Below the pieces are notes generated by a model. That model was not told the origin of the DNA, searched no databases, and saw only the letters and a program-made list of their open reading frames with translations. From Tetrapyrgos nigripes (Eukaryota; Basidiomycota; Agaricomycetes; Agaricales; Campanellaceae): 64,000 bases of DNA. Both the position numbers and the translations under genes were made by a program. The stretch's first letter is position 1; each line of letters starts with the position of its first letter. The stretch covers positions 490,969-554,968 of the forward strand of contig JAACJM010000036.1 of assembly GCA_013368315.1 (NCBI GenBank). The letters are read 5' to 3'. This document shows, piece by piece, positions 22,648 through 34,417 of the stretch.

Positions 22648-25600
22648 TTAATGGTGGTAAGCTCGGGGATGTCTCTGGTGGAATTCTTCGATCATGTCCT
22701 TTACCTTGGTCAGGTTTGACGTCGGTACCCAAGTATTTTCCGAGTCGGGATAATCCAACCATTTGATGAGGTATTGAGTACCTTTTCTATTCCTGGTTGG
22801 TTTGGAGTCTAGTATCATTTCGACATCGTATTCTTCGTCTGCGTCTAGTAGTTCCGCGGGAGGCTCAGGGTAGTTTGGTCCGTGGGCATCTGTTTCCACG
22901 TACGGTGTTAACAGGGAAGCATGGAAGACAGGATGTATCCGCCAGGTTGTCGGTAATTTCAATTTGTAGTTGACCTAGCTGATTATTTCAATGATCTCGA
23001 ATGGCCCATGACGACAATCGGACAACTTAGCTTTTGGTCTCGTCGTCTTTAGGTTTTTTCCATCGAGTAGCACCCTGTCTCCGACTTTGTATCCTGTCCA
23101 GGAAATGGAGTGGTTACCATGCTGTGCTTTCATCGTTTCGGCGGCTGACGTCAGGCTTGCTTTGAGTTCATCCCTGAGTTGGTTGAGGTTTTCAAGTCGT
23201 TCCTCTACTGTCGGTAGGTTAGAGGTTGGGTTAAATGATGGGAAGAAGCGTGGTTGATATCTGTGTAAGAGTTCGAAGGGGGATTTTCCTGTCGCCGAAT
23301 GTATCCTGGTGTTATGGCTGAATTCGGCGTACGGTAGGTAGTCCACCCAGTCTTCTTGTTGATAGTTGCAAAAGATCCGTAAGAACTGTTCCAATTCCTG
23401 ATTGTATCGCTCCGATTCTCCGTCGGTTTGTGGGTGGTACGTGGTACTAAGGGCTGAAGTTATGCCTAGCTTCTCATGGACCGCGGCCATGACCTTGCTA
23501 GCGAACTGCGGACCTCGGTCGGATATCATCTTATCCCATAACCCGTATCGCCGCCAAGTGTTGTCAAGCAGCAGGTTTACCGTTCCATCACTGTCAATTG
23601 TTTTCGTACACGGCGATATTACGACTGTTTTTGTTGACTTGTCAACTGTGACGTGGATTGCGTTGAACCCCTTGCATTCAGGGAGATCCGTGATGAAGTC
23701 GGTGGTAATAGTCCCAAACGGACGTTCTGGGGTTTCGGTGGGAATTAAGGGGATCCGGGCGGGGTGGTTGTTGGTTTTCGTCACCTGGCATTTGGCGCAG
23801 CCGGTTATGTAGTCCTTGACAAAGATTGACATTCCTGGCCACCAGAATTCTCTGCTGACCAGTGCGTAAGTTTTATATGGTGTCCTGTTGCTAGAGAGTC
23901 ATGGTGTAGTTTTACGATATCCCGTCGGAGGTTGTTGTCTGCTGGTACATAGATTTTGCCTCGGAATAGGATGATCCCATCTTCGTAATTCCATTCCTGT
24001 AGGTTTTTCACCAGCGAACGTGGTCCGTTTCGTAAGATGACGTCTAAGGCACTTACTACCTCCAGGTCTCTCTTGGGGCATTCTTTGATTCTCCGTCGTA
24101 GTTCTACGTCTCCTATGGCGGTTACTGTTCCTTGTCTAGTTGCTCGAATTCAAAAGAATTTGGGGTCGAGAAGGATTCTGTCGGTGTTGTCATTCTCGGT
24201 CCCGATTTTGTGATCTGGTTGTCTAGACAGCGGGTCAGCTTTATTCAGACTTCCGGGTTTATGTTGGAGGGAGAACTCAAATCGTGTAAGGAATAATGCC
24301 CATCGTGCCTGTCGTCGACTGAGTTTTTGGGCAGTCTGGAAATACTCCAAGTTCCGGTGGTTGGTGAAGATTTCGATAGAATGGGGGGCTCCCTCCAAAT
24401 AGTGTCTCCATGCTTCTAGTGCCCGTATGATCGCCAATAGTTCCTTGTCGTGGATGTCGTAATTTCGTTCGGTCTCTGAGAGGGATTTGGAGATGTAGGC
24501 GACTGGGTGCCATCGATTGTCTTCCCCAGTTTGCATAAGTATCCCCCCCGTTGCGTAGTCTGATGCGTCTACTTCTACTCGGTATGGCTTTGTGTGGTCT
24601 GGCATCAGTAGAACCGGCTTGGATGTGAAGGCCGTTTTGAGGGATTGGAACGCTTTTTCAGCCTCTGTCCCCCAGTTCCAGTGATTGTCCTTCCTTGTCA
24701 AACCGAAGAGGGGACGTGCAATTTTCGAAAAGTCTTTGATGAAGCATCTGTAGAAGTTCCCGAATCCTAAGAAGGCCTGAACTTCCTTCACTGTTTTGGG
24801 GATTGGCCATTCAAGTACTCCTTCTACCTTAACTGGGTCCATTGACAAGGTATCGTGAGAGACAATCAGTCCCAAGAAGTCGACTTTGTCTGCTTCGAAT
24901 ATGCATTTTTCAGGTTTGGCGTATAGGTCGTTGTCCCGTAGTCGTCGTAGGACTGTTCGGACTAGTTCTCGATGTTCATCTAGGTCGCGAGTGAATATCA
25001 AAATATCATCCATATAGACGACGATCTTCCCTTGGTCAATGAGATCCTTGAAGATAGTGTTCATCATTGCCTGAAAGGTTGCCAGTGAGTTCATTAATCT
25101 GAAAAACATGACCGTTGGTTCAAATAGTCCTCAGTTGGTTTTGAAGGCGGCTTTCCATTCGTCCCCTTCCTTGATACAGATATTATTGTATCCCCACCGT
25201 AGGTCGATTTTACTGAAGACGTATGCGTTTTTGAGCTTGTCGATTAGTTCTGGGATGAGGGGTAATGGGTATGCATTTTTCACGGTGCCCTTATTGAGCG
25301 CTCTGTAATCCTGTACTGGGCGTAGCTTTCCGTCCTTTTTCTTAACAAAGAAGAAGGGACTTGCCATTGGGGACTTCGATGGTTTAATATATCCTTTTTC
25401 GAGGTTTTCGTTCAAGAAGGAGTCGAGTTCAGATTGTTCATTCGGAGAGAGAGGGTACGTTTTACATGCGCGTGGTTGGAAGCCGTCTTGTAGTTCGATC
25501 GCGTGATCCCAATTACTTCGTTGGGGTAGGTGTTCCGAAGTTTTTTTGTCGAACACTGACAAGTATTCGTGGTATTGTTCAGGTATTTGTTCTTGTAATG

Positions 25601-26575
25601 AGGTTGCTGCGTTCGTGGATTCGTTTTTAGTGTTTTGTTGCGCTTTGGTAAAGGCGGCTCGGATACTCAGCTTGGTATCTGACAACTCTTCGTCAGGGTC
25701 GGTGGGGGTGTCTAGATATTCCATGACGAGTTCACTCCATTGTCCCGGGACTTTCCATTGTCCAGTTGTATCCTCTGAGGTGAGTATTGCTCCCAAGTCG
25801 ATCCGTTGTAGTCGGATCTTCTTAGGTCGTTGTGATCGACGTTGCCCCGCTACCTTGGGTTGAGGCATTGTTTTGTGGGGACCCATGACGTCGTTGAATA
25901 TTACTTGGTAATCTCGGTGATGTGTTCTGGGGTCGACTACTTCAGGTTGTTTTATTTTCGGAGAGGAGGTTTTCGACTTAGCTTTGGTTCGTACTGGGGT
26001 CTTTTCCAGTGTGCAAGCGCTGGGACATCGCGTTAGGTTGATTTCTGATGTTGTCCAGTTGATCTCCGGGTTATGGTGTCGTAACCAATCAGTACCTAAA
26101 ATGATATCGTGATCTCCAATATCCGTGATGTAGAACTCGGCGATCTCTTCGTGGTGAGATTGGTGATCTTGCGTATAGATCCGTAGTTTTTGAATGGTGT
26201 AGTGCCTTACCCATCCCATTACGTTTTCTGATCCGTCGACGTTTCGAACTGGAAATGGTTTTTCCAGGGGAATGCGATTGAGATGATGTTTTTGGGCGAA
26301 GGTATCATTAATGATGATTCCTTCTGCTCCACTGTCTAGTAGAGCGATTGCGTCGATTTTTCGTCCAGTTATTTTCCCGATCAATTCGGTTTTAAGCTCT
26401 ATTGAAGGGGTCTGTTGATTTCGAGTGATTGCCGTGATTCTTAATTCAGATAGGGATCGTGGCTTACGAAAAGGTATAGGGCTCGTGTATTGCCTGTGTT
26501 TTACTGGTATTTATGTCCATGTCCCTCCTCCTGACGACGTAGCAGGGGAGGTGTTCAAAAATCCGATTCCGTTAC
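22648..26575 (-). pseudogene. pol of chromovirus E1 (protease, RT, RNase H, integrase, chromodomain), disrupted
   Basis: The order on the minus strand is: aspartic protease (LLDSGAEG, near 26335); RT with FKTN and YMDDILIF (near 25020); RNase H (VEVDASDYATGG, near 24570); integrase with its zinc region (split by a 7-bp deletion near 23876) and core (ISDRGPQFASK, HPQTDGESERYNQ); and a chromodomain (YLIKWLDYPDSENTWVP, near 22760). Relative to copy E2 there are stops at 25131-25133 and 24150-24152 (CGA to TGA) and at 22975-22977 (CAG to TAG). Expression would need a -1 shift from gag. Confidence 0.9.
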
Positions 26576-27727
26576 GAACTTCTTTAGTAGTCCTTCTTTC
26601 TCTTCTCCTGACAATGCTCCGATTCTGGCTGTGAGTTCTGAGATGTTGTTTGCGGTAGTGTTGGCCTTGGACTCTGGGGTCTCTGTGGTGACTGTGGCTT
26701 GCTTTATGGAGGGTCTCCAGGTCGTACTATTGGGGACGATTGGAGGCGTGTTAGGGAATGTCGGGCAATCGTTTCCCATATGTCCCAGTCCTCGACACCT
26801 GAAGCATCGCCCTTCTTTCCTCATCTTTTCCCTTTCTTGGGGAGTCAGTTTTGGTGGATATTTAGTAATTGAAGATGCACCTGGGGCGTTGTCTTGGAAG
26901 GCATTTACTTCCATACTTCTTGTTCGCCCGCTTCTCATGCTCTGTGACCCTCTTCTGCTCTGTCCTTCCTCCCTTCAAGGTTTACTCCAAGAGTTCTTCT
27001 CTTCCTGCCTTTCTACCCAGATCATGTGTTGTTTTACTGCTGCCTTCTGTAGTGCCACGAGATTTCTAGGTTGAGTGGATAGGTAGGAGATTCGGTCTAC
27101 CAGCCCTCGGGGGAGTCCCTTTCGATACCATTTCATTAACGCCTTGTCGTTATAGCCAGTATCGTCAGCGTATCGTTTGAATTGGGAGTTGTACTTATCT
27201 ATATCTGCCAGAGCTCCCTCCATTTTGATGTGCTCTATTTTGGTTTGGGCTAGGGTTTCTCGAGCTGCAGGTTTGAAATCTCGCAGAAACTCTCGTTTTA
27301 CTTTGTATAGCATCCAGAGTTTTTTCGTTTTCAGTTTCGAAGCCAAGGAATCCTCGTCGGTACTTGTATATTCTTCGTCACTATCACTAAAATCGTCTTC
27401 TTCTTCAAAGACCTTCTTCATCATACTGCGCGCCCATCGTTTCGCTTCATCTCCTGAGAACAGCGTGAGGAAGAACGATATCTTTTCGTCTTCGGTAGGG
27501 TAGACTTGATCGTTGAGCCGGAGGTAGTTGTGAAATTCGGCCATCCAATCCTTTGTTTGGTTCCGGTCTCCTGTGAACTTTTCTGGTTTCACTCCCCGTT
27601 CCTTAGTAGACATATTAGGAAAGACCGATGACTGAGCGTCCTGAGCTTCGTCGTCGGGTGGTGCGGTGTCTCGGGGAGCTTGGGTCCCCCCTGCAGCAGC
27701 GGTGGCCGAGGCAGGGTTTTCGGACAT
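26555..27727 (-). pseudogene. gag of chromovirus E1, one internal stop
   Basis: It starts at MSENPAS (27727), conserved in E2, and has the retrotransposon gag core (NQTKDWMAEF..LSGDEAKRWA-type) and one zinc knuckle CFRCRGLGHMGNDC near 26840. A TGA at 26975-26977 stands where E2 has CGA. The open frame also extends upstream to an ATG at 28189, adding a Pro/Ser-rich 154-residue leader that is frameshifted in E2. Confidence 0.85.
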
Positions 27728-28189
27728 TCTGAGAGTGGCGTGAATGGAGTGGAAATCGATTGGAAGTGTGGGGTTGATTGAGATGGGTTCTTGGGCCGCA
27801 CTAGGAGTACTGTCTGTTGGGGATCTGTTGTGAGGGGAATGGGGTTCTGAGGGATGTTCGTGAGAAGGAGTTGGTGACGGGGTTGTGACAGGATTTGGGT
27901 TTTCTGTGGTTGGTTCTGATGGTAGTGATTCAAAGAGTGAGACTGGTTCGATACCGACTGCCTGTTCTCCGATTGAAAGGGGTCGGTTGTTTATGGAGAG
28001 TCGATTGGGACACGGATGGGTTGTACAGAGCTCCCACCGGTTTTGGTGTGAGAAGTAACAATCTTGTTGTCTTCGGGGAACGTGTGCGTGAGGTCGTCTG
28101 AGACAAACGATTACGGGGGAGGAAATACGGCTAGGATTTTGTGAGGCTGTGCGTGATCTAGTGGTTCTTGGAATTCCGCTTTCGCTCAT

Positions 28190-28690
28190 TCACTTGTTTC
28201 GGGATCCGGAAATAAAAGATCCCACTGTTCTCCTGAGACGTCTTCCCAAGAGGTCAGTGATCTATAATAGCTGATTATCCTAGGGATTCGGGTTTGGAGA
28301 TATTCGTGGTATTCTTCTTGGCTGAATTCGAAGATGTCGCTATCTTTGTAGTCGGCGTGACTGAACCAATATGGGAGGGTTGTTTCTCCTAGTTGAATGA
28401 GGTAACACGTATCTGCAATTGCAACGTAGCGTGGAGAGGTGTTTTCAGGTGATATCTTTATTCAGAGGTATTCGGAGATGGTCACTTCACCTGGGATCCA
28501 CGATCTCTTGTTGAGTATGATCCAGTAGTCGTCGAGTGCGATAGCGTGCTCGTATACTGTTGTTTTGAGTTCTTCTCGGTAGTTTACGAAGTACTTTGAT
28601 TTTTCGATAGGGAAGGGATAGCACAGTGGGGGTCGGGTCCGTAAGTTGTTAATAAGGGGTTCGAAGTTAAGAGCCAGTGTGTTTTATCGA
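28190..28690 (-). pseudogene. ORF0 of chromovirus E1, upstream of gag
   Basis: An open frame just inside the 5' LTR encodes YPFPIEKSKYFVNYREEL, then RSWIPGEVTISEYL, then YRSLTSWEDVSGEQWDLLF. It ends TGA in a TGAATGAG overlap with the ATG at 28189. E1 has a TGA at 28462-28464 where E2 has CGA. I see no ATG at its beginning in either copy. Not recognised. Confidence 0.55.
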
Positions 28691-28730
28691 GGGTCTGTTT
28701 GTGAGGTGGGTGTAAGAGAGTCTGTTCAAG

Positions 28731-29205
28731 TGTCAAGAACGTTGTCACTTAGCAAACCACCCAAGTCACACAATGAATAAGATAGATTCAGCGAGTTACA
28801 ATGAGACGATATAGAGAGAGAATGATAGAGACAAGAGAGGAGATTGAGTAGCTGACTATGCTCGACACTGCACTGTACTAGGAGCGGAGTGGAGACGAAG
28901 TGAACAGACTAAGGAACCTAGCTACAAGATCTACGATATATATAGAGAAGAAGTGAATATGTGGGAATGTCCATGGAGCCTAGGGATCGGAGGAGATAAG
29001 AATGTGAGTCAAGTAAGAGATATGTACATGAGAATGTCCATGGAGATAAAGGAAACGGAGAAGTGAGTCATAGATCCAAGAGACGATGATGAGAAGTAAT
29101 CAGTATTTATGGGTTTATGGAAGGTGATAGAATGATGAACAGAAGTGAATAGATAGTAGAAGAGAATAGAGAGAAAGTGGAGGAGACGGGAGGCGATTCA
29201 TGACA
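28731..29205 (-). repeat. 5' LTR of chromovirus E1
   Basis: 475 bp, TG...CA bounded, followed by target duplication GTAAG at 29206-29210. Confidence 0.95.
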
Positions 29206-30362
29206 GTAAGCCAACTAACCTGGTTTCTTTGCAAGCTCTACCTTTGCTTGTGCAAGCTTACTATCAATCAGGCCTATATCATCATGTTCAGCATTGAAGG
29301 GATCTGGCAGTGGATCAATTGGTGGAAGTAGACCACAGTGCACCAAAAGAAAGCAAAGGGCGTGAAGTTTATCCAGCTGCTGGTTTGTTAAAAGCATTTG
29401 GCCGAGGGTGTTGTAACAGCAAGAGCGCCTCCATGGCTTCTTGACAGCGGTGATGTGTTGAGACTCTGTAATAGATGTGCAGAGACCATGTGGAGCACCA
29501 AATTGAATGATGAGAAGTGGGTAGTGTACCATTGCATGGAGGCAGGGAAGGTTGAAGTTGGTGCATACACCAGTGGACAAGAAAATGGCCTGGTAGTGAT
29601 GAAAGGTTTGAATGGAGTGGTGAATATGTTGTAGCATATCTTCATCAATGTCTGACCTTCGGACAAGATAGCAAAAGCTGAGGAAAGATGAAAGACATTT
29701 CATCATGTCATTGGCAGGAAGAAAAACCTAGACCCAGCAGATATTAGATAGAATTTACATCTGAGAAACATGAAAGTGTCTAGTTACCTTCATTAACACT
29801 TTCAAGTCATCACCAGTCCATTGCTTGAAACATTGTCCATGTGGAAAGCAACAAAGACCCAGAAATGTGGGAACAACTGCAATGCTGCAGGAAATAGTCA
29901 GAACAACATAGTAAAAGCATCTTTGGATACTCACTGGTGGTCAATGTCATCTATAATCTCCTTTGCCTTCTTCTCTCTGTGCTCAATAACAAGGTACTGA
30001 AGTATCCATTCAACAAGCATGTCCTTGAAACAGCCTTTGATGATTTGATGAAGGATATCTGCAGACAGCATCTCATGAATGTCTGCCCTTGGAAAGTGAT
30101 GTGTAAAAGGCTAAATACTTGGCCATTAAACATGGATGTGTAGAGGCAGGCATAGCTTACCACAATGCCATCATCCATCCCAAAATTGTCCCATAGTGTC
30201 CATCCATCATCCTTGTGCTCCTCTAACCATATGTTGTCCAAATGACATGTCCTTCAGTCAGCTGGAGCATCCAGATCATCTGAAGGTGCATGATCAAAAT
30301 GGACGTCAATCAAGATTAATCAAGTGGCATATGTCCAGTCATAAGTGCCTTCTAATTATTGC

Positions 30363-30680
30363 TGTTTGGTGAAGTGGTTATGTTATCATTTTTCCCACCA
30401 TGAGCCCCCAAGTTCAAACCCTGGTCGTATTCTTTTCATTTTGCTCCTCTGTCTGGCTTCATCTTTCTCTGCTAGCCTTAGCCAATCTGTTGAAATCAAA
30501 GCAATGTTTACACTACCTCTACACATGTGTTTTACTGACTTATTTTTTACTAAAATTCTATTTTTCTTCTGCACTTTGTGCAGGACACCAAAAAGTAAGA
30601 TTCCAGCAATCCCAATGAATTTTTCCATGATGTCACTAAATGAGGCTGGAGAAGAAGTATGCTTGAGGCTGCAGAATTAA
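30363..30680 (+). mobile_element. Possible tRNA-derived SINE
   Basis: A pol III box A-like TGGTGAAGTGG at 30367-30377 is followed 34 bp later by a good box B, GTTCAAACC, at 30412-30420. These sit in a tRNA-like head with no plausible complete tRNA fold. A TTTTTCTTCTGCACTT..CAGGACA block recurs at about 30564-30592 and 30736-30764. The right boundary is uncertain. It lies in an intron of the dead transposase. Confidence 0.4.
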
Positions 30681-31134
30681 AGTAAATGCCAGTGTTTACT
30701 ACCAGGAAAGAGATTTTCTGAAGAAATATTTGTACAGCTTTTTTTTCTTCTGCACTTCGCACAGGACATTGAGAGTCTATGTATCCCACCATAACATTGC
30801 TGAAATATGTTCAAGCCTTCTTGACTTTCTGTGTATCTATTCACTTCAGTACTTATCAGGCATTAGATTTTTTAAAGAATTATCTGTACAATTTGATTTA
30901 TCTGTCATTTTTATACTCTACAGAGAGATAAAAGATATTAAGAGTGTCACTACTTTGTATGTACTTGCAGTGATTATGAGATGCATGTAGTAAAAAGAAA
31001 GAACACGCAAAAATGTTGAATGTGCAGTGCGAAAGCATTTTCACAATGTCCACATAAAAGATTACATAAGATAGGGGGCAGGCGTTTGATTGGCTGTGAC
31101 ATATGACATGTCCAGACATGTGCCATGAGCCATT

Positions 31135-31629
31135 TGTTAGGATTCAATCACGTTCGAGTGCTGTGCTCGTACATGCGAAACCAGACCTTGTGTGGGGCCA
31201 CTAGTGGGCAGGAGCTGCAGCAAGAAGCTCATTGGAGTGGGGTTGGTAGATTTTGGAGTAAGTCAAATAGTAGTTAGTAGATCTTGTAGTAGATAGTGAT
31301 GCAATAGACAATATACAGGGTCCAAGGAGTGTCTGCACAAGTTGTCTAAAGTGAAGTGAGCCAATGAACAATGAACTAAGGTCCTATTGGCACAAAATAA
31401 TGAGCTAGGGTACATGAGCAAGTATCTACATCTTATATACCTAAGTATTGCTGTGCTATGCTGTGTAGATGAGTCATAAGGACTCATCTGCAGTAATACT
31501 GTGCTATGCTATGTAATGAGTCATCTGAGAAATAAATAAGTAGTGCTGTGTAGGTAGTTACAGCCTATACACAGCATCAGGTCCAGATAGAGGGTCCAGG
31601 CTGGTACAGGACTTGTTCACATCATAACA
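31135..31629 (-). repeat. 3' LTR of the copia-like element
   Basis: TGTTAGGATTC...CATCATAACA; it pairs with 33954-34417. Confidence 0.88.
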
Positions 31630-31649
31630 GTACCCCCTCTTTAAGCCTG

Positions 31650-32780
31650 AGCCCTTGAAGGCTTGAATTCATGGTGAAAATGGTGATTGTCCTGGGATTT
31701 CCTGCATTTTCTTGGTCATAAATAGGTGATTTGTTGTCCAAATATCGATTAAATATGCTTTTCAATGCCGGATAAATAAGGGGGTATGCTGCAAATAGTT
31801 GTATGATTTTTTGTGGCTCAAGAAATACTTGAAAACGTCCAAAATGTGTTCAGCCACAGTTGAAGTGGCTGCAGAAATTTCATGTGATTGGTCCATGCAC
31901 GCAGCATCCTTGCAAAATTCATTCCGAGATGGTGCCATAGGGCACACAGGTCACATGTACAGCCACTGTTTCGCCTTTCTTTCCACTACTACCAACTTCT
32001 TCTTGGTCCTTTCACTGCCTCAGGCCCTCCAGACGCCTCACATTCCCATCAGGCTCATTTTTATGAGCATTTATTCAACTCTACCCCCTCAAGATGCTGT
32101 TTACACTGGAGTTTAGTTGGATAAGCATATGAGATATGACAGATAGAGATGTCTGGAAGGATTGTGGAGTGGCTTCGCTAATTGTTGCAGGTGGGTGCAT
32201 TGGTTTTTTATTTTTTATTTTTTCGAGTATTTCTGTGATTTTTAACGCTGTTTCTTCCATGTAGGTCTTGGTAATACAATATTTCAACTGGTTTCGATGT
32301 GGAGACGGGTTTTAATGTGGTTCAGGTGAGTATCCAAATTCGTTTCAATGCTGTTGAGGTGAAAGTGAATGCGGTTTGCTTTCGGTGCATGCAGAATTTG
32401 TTTTTGCAGTACCAGAGAGATGCAGAGCAGTACAGGCAGGGAATTCCTTCTTGTCGAGCAGTATTACCAGTTACCAGTGACCACCAGGTATGTTTGTTGA
32501 CTCCACCAGTTGTTCTTGGATTCACTAATGGTGCTTTTCTTCGTCCTTTTTCATATCCTTCCTTCCTACATCTTCTCTCTTCTACTGCCTTTGCCCACTA
32601 CCATTTTCCCTCAATATTCTAAATGTCGAAGCTACCAGAGCCTTCATTTTCATTCTTTGTTCAAGTTTCCAGCTTTTGGCATTGGTCTCCTTCAAGGCCA
32701 CGCATTGCAATGGATATGCTTGCAATTGGTCAACAATGCCAAGGAATTTGGGCGATGAGAAGTAGGGTGCCATTCCAGGT
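31650..32780. other. Internal region of the copia-like element without recognisable genes
   Basis: Only short frames were found on both strands, none with a retrotransposon motif. Possible leader or decayed coding sequence. Confidence 0.4.
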
Positions 32781-32797
32781 AGGCTGAATCGTTGTTC

Positions 32798-33631
32798 TCA
32801 AGGTTCAGAATTGTCGATCACAACTTTTGTTCTAGTCAGCGCTCTTCTGTGAAAGGGTGATGTAGGGACTGGAGTATGTACTAGCAACTGTGGCAAGTGA
32901 TTTGGCAGTTGCACCATTTCCCAATTCCACTTATTCTCACTATCCCAATTCTCCTTTCTATCTGACAGCAAGTCACCCAACTGCAAGAATTCATTTTGGA
33001 TATCCGACTTCTGTAATTTGTCCATCAAAGTCGGCAGCATGTCTTTCGATTTCGTCATAGCAAATTGTTGAAACTCACTAATCGTGCTCCTATCACCTGT
33101 GACAGACACATTAAGGATTCCAAGCCGTGTAGCAAAACTTCAGCAACATTTTGCAAGAGCATGTATGGTTGGGTCAGCCGATATGTGTGGTGTCTGTTGA
33201 GCACTTCCTCAAGGTATGTGTGCTGTATGGGTGTTCTTGTCATCATTCAGCTGAGTCGTCTGTATATTTGCATGTGTCTTTATATTCACATGCGTCTTCC
33301 CAGTAATCCAACACCTCAATCTCTCAGCTGAGCCCAGCGCCTTGTGGACTTTACTCTCAACAACTTGGGGATATAGATCCGTGAGACTACTCAGTACATC
33401 TGGTTCCTTCAGCCACTCAGCAACTTCTTCTGGTAAGTTTCTTTGATCTGTTTCTGCTAAGCAGCATAACCCATTAATGTTTTCCAAGTAGTTCAGAGTC
33501 TCTAAATCAGCAAGGCCTATGAGCTGGCCAAAGGTGTGGCATCTACCACTGAGTTCGTTGATGGAAAGAGTGGCTGGCTTAAGCTGCTGGTGGGGTGAGC
33601 TATGCTTCAAGATACTTCGAATCTGTCCCAC
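32798..33631 (-). pseudogene. Unidentified coding remnant inside the copia-like element
   Basis: Minus-strand frames read in succession: SINELSGRCHTFGQLIGLADL..LPEEVAEWLKEPDVLSSL..LRCWITG (33631-33300), YRLTQPYMLLQNVAEVLLHGLES (about 33190-33120), and TGDRSTISEFQQFAMTKSKDMLPTLMDKLQ to a stop at 32798. They look like pieces of one soluble helical protein needing splicing or frame changes near 33270 and 33110. It is not gag, RT or integrase. It could be a captured host gene or an unfamiliar element protein. Confidence 0.4.
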
Positions 33632-33953
33632 ATGGTGTCATATCATAGTCAGTTCATCAATAGTCAGTGTGTTGGATGGGACCCATGTTGTGTGCAAAGG
33701 TGAGTTCTGCATACTGCCGTATAATGTCAAGAGAGGTGTTTGATGATTGTGTGGATGCCTTGTTGTCCATTGTTGATGGTGAAGAGGTGTGTTGTGCTGT
33801 TGTGTTGTTGTGTTTTTGTCAAGTGTTGTACTGACAAAATCTGTTTCGTAGGTTGGTGTATGATGTGTTGGTGTAGTGTTGGTGTGATGTAGGTGTTGTG
33901 AGGCAATGGGCTTTTTGTCATTAGCAACTGCTAGTGGTGAGAGCTTGTTATTA

Positions 33954-34417
33954 TGTTAAGATTCAATCATGTTCGAGTGCTGTGCTCGCATGTGTGTGAA
34001 ACTGGACCTTGCATGGGGCTGCTAGTGGGCAGGAGCTGCAGTGAGAAGCTCATTGGAGTGGTCTTGGTAGATTGTGGAGTAAGTCAAATAGTAGTTAGTA
34101 GATCTTGTAGTAGATAGTGGTGCAATAGACAATATACGGGGTCCAAGGAGTGTCTGCACAAGTTGTCTAAAGTGAAGTGAGCCAATGAACAATGAACTAA
34201 GGTCCTATTGGGTACATGAGCAAGTATCTACATCTTATATACCTAAGTATTGCTGTGCTATGCTGTGCGACTCATCTGCAGTAATACTGTGCTATGCTAT
34301 GTAATGAGTCATCTGAGAAATAAATAAGTAGTGCTGTGTAGGTAGTTACAGCCTATACACAGCCTCAGGTCTGGATAGAGGGTCCAGGCTGGTACAGGAC
34401 TTGTTCACATCATAACA
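33954..34417 (-). repeat. 5' LTR of the copia-like element
   Basis: TGTTAAGATTC...CATCATAACA; it lacks two short segments present in the left LTR. CCATT follows. Confidence 0.88.

Larger units (their letters stand above)
21510..29205 (-). mobile_element. Ty3/gypsy chromovirus, copy E1 (full length, decayed)
   Basis: 7696 bp with LTRs at 21510-21966 and 28731-29205, TG...CA ends and a 5-bp target duplication GTAAG (21505-21509, 29206-29210). Coding runs on the minus strand: 5' LTR, ORF0, gag with zinc knuckle, protease, RT, RNase H, integrase, chromodomain, ORF3, polypurine tract, 3' LTR. A run of five purine-strand A and six G (plus-strand CCCCCCTTTTT after 21968) abuts the 3' LTR. It inserted 14 bp past a transposase intron donor (GTTAGT). 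At least five nonsense changes and a 7-bp deletion near 23876 make it non-autonomous. Copy E2 at 35726-43476 is closely similar. Confidence 0.95.
31135..34417 (-). mobile_element. Copia-like non-autonomous LTR retrotransposon, 3.3 kb
   Basis: The LTRs are 31135-31629 (495 bp) and 33954-34417 (464 bp), with TGTTA...TAACA ends. They are flanked by target duplication CCATT at 31130-31134 and 34418-34422. GTACCCCCTCTTTAA follows the left LTR, a polypurine tract on the minus strand, so the element reads leftward. The 2.3-kb interior has no RT, integrase or gag that I can recognise. It inserted 39 bp past an intron donor (GTGAGC, 34461) of the Plavaka-like transposase. Confidence 0.85.

Noticed and set aside
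23402..27503. Plus-strand open frames inside chromovirus E1 (and the equivalents in E2)
   Set aside because: Complementary shadows of pol and gag; the minus frames carry all protein motifs.
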